DNA of 5,505 nucleotides, taken from the NCBI GenBank assembly GCA_014859075.1, contig JACUUW010000133.1:1-5505 (forward strand). Direction: 5' to 3'. Of the stretch, positions 1-4,858 are shown in pieces. The notes beneath the pieces were generated by a model. It was not told where the DNA came from and searched no databases. It was given only the letters and a program-made list of their open reading frames with translations. The first letter of the stretch is position 1. Every line of letters begins with the position of its first letter. This stretch comes from Desulforudis sp. (GTDB lineage: Bacteria > Bacillota > Desulfotomaculia > Desulfotomaculales > Desulforudaceae). The translations under genes were made by a program, and so were the position numbers.

Positions 1-1
1 G

Positions 2-67
2 GCGTTGCGTACGGCCGAACTGCTGGCCGACATCGTGGCCGCCGTGCTGATCGGGGAAAAAACGTAA
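2..67 (+). CDS. C-terminal end of an upstream gene (possibly spoIIP)
   Basis: An open frame enters from the left edge and stops at TAA 65-67. It encodes ALRTAELLADIVAAVLIGEKT, an amphipathic helix typical of a protein C-terminus, with codon use like the rest of the window. In Firmicutes the genes before lepA are usually gpr, spoIIP and yqxA. SpoIIP, a sporulation peptidoglycan amidase/endopeptidase of forespore engulfment, ends in a helix of this general character (a run like LRTA-LLADV). That identity is an inference from context and a short resemblance. No catalytic residue is visible, so another protein is quite possible. A housekeeping promoter begins only 35 bp after the stop, so the following genes form a separate unit. 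No convincing terminator is seen between them. Confidence 0.5.
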   Translation, partial: ALRTAELLADIVAAVLIGEKT

Positions 68-102
68 CGGATGCCGGACTTCCTCGGAACCGATTAAGGG
101 TT

Positions 103-131
103 TTGTCACTCCCGTAATAATGCTGTATAAT
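103..131 (+). promoter_or_regulatory. Sigma-A type promoter of the riboswitch–transporter operon
   Basis: TTGTCA (103-108) and TATAAT (126-131) are separated by exactly 17 bp. This is five of six matches to the -35 consensus and a perfect -10. Transcription should start near 138, giving a leader of about 325 nt before the binding-protein gene. The surrounding bases are AT-rich compared with the coding sequence. This is the best vegetative promoter in the window, so the transporter is probably transcribed readily and controlled afterwards by the riboswitch. Confidence 0.85.
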
Positions 132-160
132 CATGTTGAATAGTTATTTGAATAAACATG

Positions 161-291
161 TGCTCGCTGAATCCCTCCCCCAAACCGCGGGCGGGAACGG
201 GGGACCCACTTTTTGGGGCTAATCGCAACTGCGTAGGGCCATCCTTCGGTCCGAGCCCGTCAGCTAACCCCGTAAGCGTTGAGGGAAGGTG
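161..291 (+). promoter_or_regulatory. Cyclic di-AMP riboswitch (ydaO/yuaA class) aptamer
   Basis: The conserved blocks of the ydaO motif appear in the right order and spacing. They are GCTGAATCC (167-175), GGGGGACCC (199-207), the T-run with GGGGCTAATCG (211-225), GTAGGGC (233-239), and GCCCGTCAGCTAACC (255-269) followed by CGTAAGCG (271-278). CGCT (165-168) can pair with AGCG (275-278) as the closing P1 helix. GTAGGGC can pair with GCCC, and a TTCGGT loop lies between them. The class binds c-di-AMP and is generally an OFF switch by early termination. It is known upstream of K+ and osmoprotectant transporters and cell-wall hydrolases, and the downstream genes here are an osmoprotectant transporter. 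The class call rests on remembered consensus. Outer boundaries are approximate; 279-291 belongs to both the aptamer edge and the expression platform. Confidence 0.9.
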
Positions 292-333
292 TACGCTCAT
301 ACTCCCATTACCACCTTCTCGTGGGTTTTTATT
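283..333 (+). terminator. Riboswitch expression platform: probable regulated terminator
   Basis: GGGAAGGTG (283-291) can pair with CACCTTCTC (312-320), giving nine pairs including one G·U around a 20-nt loop. A T-run lies at 326-330, with ATT after it. The T-run is five bases from the stem. A second possible stem, CCCA (304-307) with TGGG (322-325), abuts it directly. The aptamer's P1 helix ends at 278, so both terminator arms are free when ligand is bound, which fits an OFF switch. TCCCTC (172-177) is a perfect complement of GAGGGA (281-286). That pairing would break both the aptamer and the terminator and could act as the antiterminator. The role is clear from position, but which helix terminates is uncertain. 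Confidence 0.6.
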
Positions 334-344
334 CAGCGGGCCTG

Positions 345-363
345 GGAGGTGGTATTCTTCTTT
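345..363 (+). repeat. Upstream copy of the ribosome-binding/start segment
   Basis: Bases 345-363 match 450-468 at 17 of 19 positions, offset by 105 bp. The second copy is the true Shine-Dalgarno and TTG start of the binding-protein gene. In this first copy the TTG has become TTC, so it has a good GGGAGGTGG ribosome-binding sequence but no start codon. TACCACCTTCT (309-319) can pair with GGGAGGTGGTA (344-354) over eleven pairs, two of them G·U, with the T-run of the terminator in the loop. The segment could therefore be an antiterminator arm or a decoy. The remaining leader, 364-449, contains no gene and no strong stem that I can see. Confidence 0.6.
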
Positions 364-449
364 CACACTTACATTTAAGACTCCTGGTTCTCAGCGGAAT
401 CGGACTGTTAGTATGCCGACTGACGAATTACTTCAGCATTATCACATCT

Positions 450-468
450 GGAGGTGGGATTCTTGTTT
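450..468 (+). repeat. Second copy of the repeat: functional ribosome-binding site and TTG start
   Basis: GGAGGTGG (450-457) is a near-ideal Shine-Dalgarno sequence, with its GGAGG core eight bases before TTG 463-465. It matches 345-363 at 17 of 19 positions. CCACCTTC (311-318) in the terminator region can pair with it over eight positions, one of them G·U, so translation could also be controlled by the leader. Confidence 0.7.
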
Positions 469-1479
469 GGTAAACGGCGTTTGATGTTGCTTGTTACACT
501 GGTGTTGGCTGTGGCGTTGCTGGCGGGATTCGGGTGTGCCGCTACCGATGAGGCGGCCGAGGAACCGGACAAAGGAAAAATCGTGTTTGCCGACCTGAAC
601 TGGGACAGCGCCATGGTGAATAACCGCATGGCCCAATTCATCATCGAAAACGGGTACGGCTACGAAACCGACACCATATTCGGCGAAACAATCCCTCTGT
701 TTATGGGTCTGCGGCGGGGCGATATCGACGTGTCCATGGAGATTTGGGTCGAAAACCAGCAGGAGGCCTATGATGAGGGCATCGCCGCCGGTGACGTCAT
801 CGACCTGGGCACGAACTTCGACGACAACTTCCAGGGGATGTTCGTCCCGACGTATGTGGTCGAGGGCGACCCCGACCGGGGTATCGAGCCCCTGGCGCCG
901 AACCTGCGGACCATAGAAGATCTGCCGCAATACTGGGAGGTATTCAAGGATCCGGAAGACCCCACCAAGGGCCGCTTCTACGGCGCTGTTCCCGGGTGGG
1001 AAGCGGACAAGATCCTGACGCAACAGCTTGAAACCTATGGTTTGGACGAATACTACAACCTCTTCCGGCCCGGTTCCAACACGGCGTTGGCCACTTCCCT
1101 GGTCGCGGCGTACGAAAAGGGGGAACCGTGGTTCGGTTACTACTGGGGTCCGACCTGGATCTTCGGTAAGTTGGACCTGACGCAGATCGAGGAGCCGCCG
1201 TACAGCGAGGAGTTGTGGCAAAACTTCGCCTGTGGTTTCCCCGCGGTCAACGTGAACATTCTGGTAAACAAGGGCCTCCCCGACCGCGCGCCGGAGGTTG
1301 TGGAGTTTCTGACCAACTACCGGACCAACTCGGACCTGATCAGCGAGGTGCTGGCCTACATGGAGAGCGAAGACGCCGATTATGAGGAGGCCGCTCTGTG
1401 GTTCCTGCGTGAGAAGCAGGAGGTCTGGACGCAGTGGGTGCCGGCGGACGTGGCCGAAAAGGTGCGGGCCGCGCTCTAG
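463..1479 (+). CDS. Glycine betaine/proline-type ABC transporter substrate-binding lipoprotein (ProX/OpuAC family)
   Basis: This is the extracellular solute receptor that delivers an osmoprotectant, probably glycine betaine or a related quaternary amine, to the permease encoded next. The protein has 338 residues. A basic start (K4, R5, R6) and a hydrophobic segment at about 7-23 lead to Cys25 in AGFGC. This is a probable lipoprotein site, although the -3 residue is Gly rather than the usual Leu. The OpuAC-type binding domain spans about 38-330. Family-like stretches are FADLNWDSA (42-50), RRGDIDVSMEIW (84-95), VPGWEADK (176-183) and GYYWGPTW (225-232). W47, W95, W179 and W228/W232 are candidates for the aromatic cage that holds a quaternary ammonium group. 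TTG 463 is chosen for its GGAGGTGG site. GTG 454 lies inside that site, and ATG 484 would remove the basic start. The c-di-AMP riboswitch lies upstream. The exact substrate cannot be read from sequence. Confidence 0.9.
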   Translation: MFGKRRLMLLVTLVLAVALLAGFGCAATDEAAEEPDKGKIVFADLNWDSAMVNNRMAQFIIENGYGYETDTIFGETIPLFMGLRRGDIDVSMEIWVENQQEAYDEGIAAGDVIDLGTNFDDNFQGMFVPTYVVEGDPDRGIEPLAPNLRTIEDLPQYWEVFKDPEDPTKGRFYGAVPGWEADKILTQQLETYGLDEYYNLFRPGSNTALATSLVAAYEKGEPWFGYYWGPTWIFGKLDLTQIEEPPYSEELWQNFACGFPAVNVNILVNKGLPDRAPEVVEFLTNYRTNSDLISEVLAYMESEDADYEEAALWFLREKQEVWTQWVPADVAEKVRAAL

Positions 1480-1498
1480 GACGGCTCCCGTGGTAAGT

Positions 1499-1530
1499 CG
1501 CTGACTCCGCTTGTTTTGAGCGGGTCAGCG
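1499..1530 (+). other. Intercistronic stem-loop between binding protein and permease genes
   Basis: CGCTGAC (1499-1505) plus CCGCT (1507-1511) pairs perfectly with AGCGG (1519-1523) plus GTCAGCG (1524-1530). There is a single bulged T (1506) and a 7-nt loop, giving twelve Watson-Crick pairs. It begins 20 bp after the binding-protein stop. No T-run follows, so it is not a standard terminator. A stem here commonly protects the upstream message from 3' decay. That would favour excess binding protein over permease, a common need in ABC importers. The role is inferred. Confidence 0.65.
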
Positions 1531-1587
1531 CCTTATCCATCCTGTTGGGTTTCAATCCATCCAGTAGACTGAAATGAGGTGTGTCCA

Positions 1588-1616
1588 CCTGCGGCCGGGA
1601 ACTGCCCGGCTGCGGG
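1588..1616 (+). promoter_or_regulatory. Stem-loop overlapping the permease ribosome-binding site
   Basis: The arms 1588-1599 and 1605-1616 form a twelve-pair stem (ten Watson-Crick, two G·U) closing a 5-nt loop, AACTG. The 3' arm takes in the first three bases of the GGGGG run (1614-1618), which is the only Shine-Dalgarno-like sequence for ATG 1626. A folded stem would partly hide this site and reduce permease translation unless it is opened. No other gene or element is seen between 1531 and 1587. Confidence 0.55.
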
Positions 1617-1625
1617 GGTTGGTTT

Positions 1626-2489
1626 ATGAAAGATTTTCCCGAGTTCTTACGGTTCAATATTGAGACGCCCGTCAACAACGCCGTAAATTGGCTGCTGCTT
1701 ACCTTCGGGGGCTTTTTTGACATCGTCAAGGATTGTGTGCTGTGGCTGTTGATGCAGATCGAGGGTTTTCTGATCTGGCTTCCGTGGTGGTTAATCATCG
1801 CCGTGGTCATCTATCTCGGTTGGCGTGCGACCGGAAGGCTCCGGTTCGGCCTGATCATGGGGGCGCTCATGCTGATCATCGGCTGCTTCGGACTTTGGGA
1901 CCGGGCGATGCAGACCGTGGCCATTGTAACCGGGGCGGTGTTCATCAGCCTGGCCTTGGGTATCCCGTTGGGAATCTGGATGGCCTGGAACAATAACGTG
2001 GAGTCCTGCCTCAGACCGTTACTGGACGCCATGCAGACGATGCCCAGTTTCGTATACCTGATTCCGGCCATGATGTTTTTCAGTCTTGGAAAGGTACCGG
2101 CGCTTTTCGCCACTACGATTTACGCCATTCCGCCCATCATCCGCCTCACCAACCTGGGCGTGCGCCAGGTGCCGGAAGACGTGGTCGAAGCGGGTCGGGC
2201 TTTTGGATCCACGCGCCTGCAGATCCTGTTTAAGATCCAGATGCCGCTGGCCATGCCCAGCATAATGTCGGGCGTGAACCAGACCACGATGATGGCGCTG
2301 GCGATGGTGGTGCTGGCGTCCATGATCGGCGCGCAGGGGTTGGGTGAACCGGTCTTGATCGGCCTCCAGCGGGTCAACATCGGTCAGGGCTTTGAAGCGG
2401 GCTTAAGCATCGTAATCCTGGCCATTATCATCGACCGGATCCTGCAGGGGTTCGGGCAGAAGCGTCAAACCGTAGAACCGTCCGCCTGA
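1626..2489 (+). CDS. Glycine betaine/proline-type ABC transporter permease (ProW/OpuAB family)
   Basis: This is the inner-membrane channel subunit of a compatible-solute importer, working with the preceding binding protein. It has 287 residues, close to the usual 275-290 of OpuAB-type permeases. Hydrophobic segments lie at about 53-66, 73-90, 98-120, 139-156, 158-172, 218-240 and 259-280. The cytoplasmic coupling loop that contacts the ATPase is present, with EAGRAFGS at 188-195 and KIQMPLAMPSIMSG at 203-216. The downstream stretch around MVVLASMIGAQGLG (227-240) is highly typical of ProW/OpuAB. The start is taken at ATG 1626, with GGGGG seven bases upstream. GTG 1581 is also in frame, but its GAGGT directly abuts the codon, and it would add a Cys/Gly-rich tail encoded by the stem-loop. 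No ATPase gene is adjacent, so the subunit must borrow one or rely on a distant gene. Confidence 0.92.
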   Translation: MKDFPEFLRFNIETPVNNAVNWLLLTFGGFFDIVKDCVLWLLMQIEGFLIWLPWWLIIAVVIYLGWRATGRLRFGLIMGALMLIIGCFGLWDRAMQTVAIVTGAVFISLALGIPLGIWMAWNNNVESCLRPLLDAMQTMPSFVYLIPAMMFFSLGKVPALFATTIYAIPPIIRLTNLGVRQVPEDVVEAGRAFGSTRLQILFKIQMPLAMPSIMSGVNQTTMMALAMVVLASMIGAQGLGEPVLIGLQRVNIGQGFEAGLSIVILAIIIDRILQGFGQKRQTVEPSA

Positions 2490-2490
2490 T

Positions 2491-2533
2491 GACTGAGGCC
2501 GGCTGCCTATCCGCCAGGGCCCGCCGTCTTTTT
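2491..2533 (+). terminator. Probable intrinsic terminator after the transporter genes
   Basis: Just after the permease stop, GAC, GGC, GGC and CCT (from 2491) pair in order with AGG, GCC, GCC and GTC (ending 2528). A C×C mismatch and two small bulges interrupt the stem. Five Ts (2529-2533) follow immediately. It is an imperfect but GC-rich stem with a directly abutting T-run, consistent with the end of the riboswitch-controlled operon. Confidence 0.55.
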
Positions 2534-2551
2534 GGTTACTGAGGAAGGGGG

Positions 2552-2581
2552 GTCTGTTTCGACTTACCTTTGGGCATAATA
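2552..2581 (+). promoter_or_regulatory. Possible forespore-type (sigma-F/G) or vegetative promoter for the small membrane protein gene
   Basis: GGGCATAATA (2572-2581) fits every defined position of the B. subtilis sigma-F -10 pattern (GGNNANAHTR), and CATAATA fits sigma-G (CATNNTA). GTCTG at 2552-2556 is a partial -35 at the expected 15-18 bp. CATAAT is also five of six to a housekeeping -10, but no good TTGACA-like -35 is seen 17 bp upstream. The consensus patterns are from memory and are short, so a chance match is possible. Confidence 0.35.
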
Positions 2582-2597
2582 TGTTTAAGAGACGGCA

Positions 2598-2624
2598 AAA
2601 GAGGGGTGCATCGCGCACCTCTTT
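2598..2624 (+). other. Stem-loop just before the small membrane protein gene
   Basis: AAAGA (2598-2602) and GGTGC (2605-2609) pair with GCACC (2615-2619) and TCTTT (2620-2624), with a two-base bulge and an ATCGC loop. It ends seven bases before the GGAGG of the next gene. It lacks a T-run, so it is either a weak terminator remnant or a 5' leader structure. Confidence 0.45.
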
Positions 2625-2644
2625 CGCTATCGGAGGTGAGTGTG

Positions 2645-2914
2645 ATGGGTGGTTCGCGGCTGCCGGTATTCTTGATGCTTGGTTTATTCGCAACAGCCCT
2701 GGTCTGGGGCACCGACACCTGCCTGCATCACCTGAACCGGTATCTGGATCCACCGCGGCCGATCCGGGCGATCGAGTTCGAGCGCCTGGACAATGAACAC
2801 CTCCTTTGCGATGTGCTGGGAGTGAACTTGACGTTGGCCGTACCGCGGGATGCACCCCGGTGGTCGCCGCCGACCGAACCGCCGCCCGCACCGGACTTCG
2901 GGACACGGCGCTGA
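2645..2914 (+). CDS. Small single-pass membrane protein, YqxA-like by position
   Basis: This encodes 89 residues with no domain I can name. One hydrophobic membrane segment spans about 6-22, followed by an outward-facing part of about 65 residues. Cysteines are at 26 and 55, and the C-terminal tail is proline-rich (PPTEPPPAP, 75-83). The start is ATG 2645 with GGAGGTGA at 2632-2639; GTG 2642 is an equally framed alternative one codon earlier. In Bacillus a small one-pass membrane protein, YqxA (DUF3679), sits between spoIIP and lepA. This protein has the same layout and position, so it may be the local counterpart, although I see no convincing sequence match. Codon use resembles the neighbouring genes. 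It may be co-transcribed weakly into lepA, which also has its own promoter. Confidence 0.65.
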   Translation: MGGSRLPVFLMLGLFATALVWGTDTCLHHLNRYLDPPRPIRAIEFERLDNEHLLCDVLGVNLTLAVPRDAPRWSPPTEPPPAPDFGTRR

Positions 2915-2937
2915 AGCTTCTTTTTCCCCGTTTCACC

Positions 2938-2946
2938 TGCTATAAT
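2938..2946 (+). promoter_or_regulatory. Extended -10 promoter for lepA–hemW
   Basis: TGCTATAAT (2938-2946) is a perfect extended -10 (TGnTATAAT). Seventeen bases upstream is TTCTTT (2918-2923), a poor -35, which is usual for extended -10 promoters. Transcription should start near 2953, giving an untranslated leader of about 87 nt before lepA. Confidence 0.7.
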
Positions 2947-2972
2947 AGTCGTCAGTGGTTGGTCACCGTTTT

Positions 2973-2991
2973 GCCCGGCAGCAGACCGGGT
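2973..2991 (+). other. Small stem-loop in the lepA leader
   Basis: CCCGG (2974-2978) pairs with CCGGG (2986-2990) around a 7-nt loop, with a G·T pair extending it. It is the first of two stems in the transcribed lepA leader. No T-run follows, and no known riboswitch or T-box motif is recognised. Confidence 0.4.
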
Positions 2992-2992
2992 G

Positions 2993-3020
2993 TACAGTCG
3001 GCGTAATTACGCTTACTGTG
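2993..3020 (+). promoter_or_regulatory. Dyad element in the lepA leader with a perfect 12-bp palindrome
   Basis: GCGTAATTACGC (3001-3012) is a perfect palindrome. It is flanked by TACAGT (2993-2998) and ACTGTG (3015-3020), which pair with each other (five Watson-Crick and one T·G), leaving a two-base internal loop (CG opposite TT). It lies about 40-68 bases downstream of the predicted start. It could be an operator for a dimeric regulator or an RNA stem close to the start of translation. Confidence 0.5.
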
Positions 3021-3039
3021 GGAGACCAGTGAAGCGGGG

Positions 3040-4857
3040 GTGTTTAGAAGGCAAGTGCAGCAGGAATGCATTCGCAATTTTTGCATAATAGCCCATATTG
3101 ACCACGGCAAGTCGACCCTGGCCGACCGCCTGCTGGAACACACGGGTGCCCTTTCCGGGCGGAAGATACAGGAGCAGGTGCTGGACCAGATGGACCTCGA
3201 GCGGGAGCGGGGGATCACCATCAAACTCCAGGCGGTCCGCCTGAACTACCGGGCCGCGGACAACCGGGATTATCAACTGAATCTGATCGATACGCCGGGT
3301 CACGTGGACTTCTCGTACGAGGTCTCCCGCAGCCTGGCGGCTTGTGAGGGGGCGGTCCTGGTCATCGACGCCAGTCAGGGTATCGAGGCCCAGACCCTGG
3401 CCAACGTCTATCTGGCCCTGGACCATGACATGGTGATCATCCCCGTGATCAACAAGACCGATCTTCCGAGCGCCGACCCGGACCGTGTGCGGCGGGAGCT
3501 GGAGGACGTCATCGGCATTGACGGCGCCACGGCCATCCCGGCCTCGGCGAAGCTGGGCGAGGGGATCACCGATATCCTGGAGCGGATCGTGCGGGACGTG
3601 CCCCCGCCCGGCGGAACCCCGGAGGCGCCTCTCCGCGCCCTGATCTTCGACTCTCATTACGACTCCTACAAGGGGGTCGTCGCCTACGTGCGGGTGATGG
3701 AGGGGCGGCTGGAACCGGGTATGCCCATCCGCATGATGGCCACCGGACGAGAGTTTGAAATCAGCGAGCTGGGGATATTCACCCCAGCGCCGGTGGCGGT
3801 CGACGAGCTGCGGGCCGGGGAAGTCGGTTTCATCGCGGCCGGCATCAAGAACGTGAAGGACTGCCGCGTGGGCGACACGGTCACGTACGCCCGCCGGCCG
3901 GCGCCGGCGCCGCTGCCCGGATACCGGAAAGCCAAGCCCATGGTGTATTGCGGCCTCTACCCGGTGGACGGGGCCGAGTTCGGCAGATTGCGGGACGCGC
4001 TGGACCGGCTTTCCCTGAACGACGCGTCCCTGGTCTACGAGCCCGAGACCTCGCTGGCGCTGGGTTTCGGCTTCCGGTGCGGCTTCCTGGGGCTTTTGCA
4101 CATGGAAATCATCCAGGAGCGGCTGGAGCGCGAATACGGGCTGGAACTCATCACCACCGCGCCGAGCGTGGTGTACCGGGTCACCCGGGCAAACGGCGCC
4201 GTCCTTGAGATCCAGAACCCGTCCCAGCTACCCCCGGCAGGAGAGATTGAAACATTGGAGGAGCCGTTCGTGCTGGCGTCGGTGATGCTGCCCCAGGATT
4301 ACATCGGGCCGGTGATGGAGCTTTGCCAGGGGCGGCGCGGCACCTTCCGGAACATGGAGTACATTGGACCCCGGCGGGTGCTCATGACTTACGAGATGCC
4401 CCTGTCCGAAGTCATCTACGATTTCTTCGACCGGTTGAAGTCTTCGACCCGCGGCTACGCTTCCCTGGATTATGACTACCTTGGTTACCGGAAGGCCGGG
4501 CTGGTCAGGGTGGATATCCTGGTGGCCGGGGAGCGACTGGACGCGCTGTCGATCATCGTGCACCGCGATCAGGCCTACGAACGTTCCAAAACCATCGTCG
4601 AACAGCTGCGGGACTTGATCCCCCGCCAGGCTTTCGAAATTGTGATCCAGGCCGCCGTCGGGCAGCGGGTCATCGCCCGCGAGAGTATCCGCGCCCTGCG
4701 CAAGAGCGTGTTGGACAAATGTTACGGCGGTGACGTCACCCGGAAGCGCAAGCTCCTGGAGCGGCAAAAAGAGGGCAAGAAGCGGATGAAACAGGTGGGT
4801 AACGTTCAGATACCCCAGGAAGCGTTCATGTCTGTCCTCCGGATCGGGGGAAAATGA
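3040..4857 (+). CDS. lepA: Elongation factor 4 (ribosomal back-translocase GTPase LepA)
   Basis: LepA/EF4 is a translational GTPase that binds ribosomes and is linked to back-translocation, initiation and assembly. This copy has 605 residues, a normal full length. The GTPase motifs are all present: AHIDHGKST (18-26), RGITIK (57-62), DTPGH (84-88), NKTD (138-141) and SAK (169-171). Domain II, the EF-G-like domains and the LepA-specific C-terminal domain follow. The last part (residues about 565-603) has the lysine/arginine-rich CYGGDVTRKRKLLERQKEG stretch and ends with the family-like QEAFMSVL. The start is uncertain. GTG 3040 gives the usual ten-residue lead before IRNF but has no well-placed ribosome site, since GGGAG is 15 bases away. 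GTG 3055 has AGAAGG four bases upstream and would give 600 residues. The gene is followed after one base by hemW. Confidence 0.97.
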   Translation: MFRRQVQQECIRNFCIIAHIDHGKSTLADRLLEHTGALSGRKIQEQVLDQMDLERERGITIKLQAVRLNYRAADNRDYQLNLIDTPGHVDFSYEVSRSLAACEGAVLVIDASQGIEAQTLANVYLALDHDMVIIPVINKTDLPSADPDRVRRELEDVIGIDGATAIPASAKLGEGITDILERIVRDVPPPGGTPEAPLRALIFDSHYDSYKGVVAYVRVMEGRLEPGMPIRMMATGREFEISELGIFTPAPVAVDELRAGEVGFIAAGIKNVKDCRVGDTVTYARRPAPAPLPGYRKAKPMVYCGLYPVDGAEFGRLRDALDRLSLNDASLVYEPETSLALGFGFRCGFLGLLHMEIIQERLEREYGLELITTAPSVVYRVTRANGAVLEIQNPSQLPPAGEIETLEEPFVLASVMLPQDYIGPVMELCQGRRGTFRNMEYIGPRRVLMTYEMPLSEVIYDFFDRLKSSTRGYASLDYDYLGYRKAGLVRVDILVAGERLDALSIIVHRDQAYERSKTIVEQLRDLIPRQAFEIVIQAAVGQRVIARESIRALRKSVLDKCYGGDVTRKRKLLERQKEGKKRMKQVGNVQIPQEAFMSVLRIGGK

Positions 4858-4858
4858 A

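Noticed and set aside
158..484. Open frames across the leader (158-484 and 279-473, + strand)
   Set aside because: They overlap the riboswitch and terminator, have no ribosome-binding site and give low-complexity non-protein-like translations.
442..1221. Long antisense open frame opposite the binding-protein gene
   Set aside because: Shadow of the GC-rich coding strand; no start signal and no family resemblance, while the + strand frame is clearly ProX-like.
1581..1625. GTG 1581 as the permease start
   Set aside because: The GAGGT directly abuts the codon, and the added residues are encoded by a stem-loop and do not resemble a permease N-terminus; kept only as an alternative.
2581..2796. 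Alternative frame starting at ATG 2581 on the + strand
   Set aside because: No ribosome site before it; the overlapping frame at 2645 has GGAGGTGA and a credible membrane segment.
2403..2936. Antisense open frame over the small membrane protein gene
   Set aside because: It runs across the permease end, the terminator and the promoter region, has no ribosome site, and its translation is Arg/Pro/Ser-rich noise.
2953..3039. T-box or other known riboswitch in the lepA leader
   Set aside because: No T-box sequence, and no terminator follows the stems; only hairpins and a dyad are visible.
3013..4101. Long antisense open frame opposite lepA
   Set aside because: Mirror of a highly conserved gene in high-GC DNA; composition is Gly/Arg/His-rich as expected of a shadow frame.
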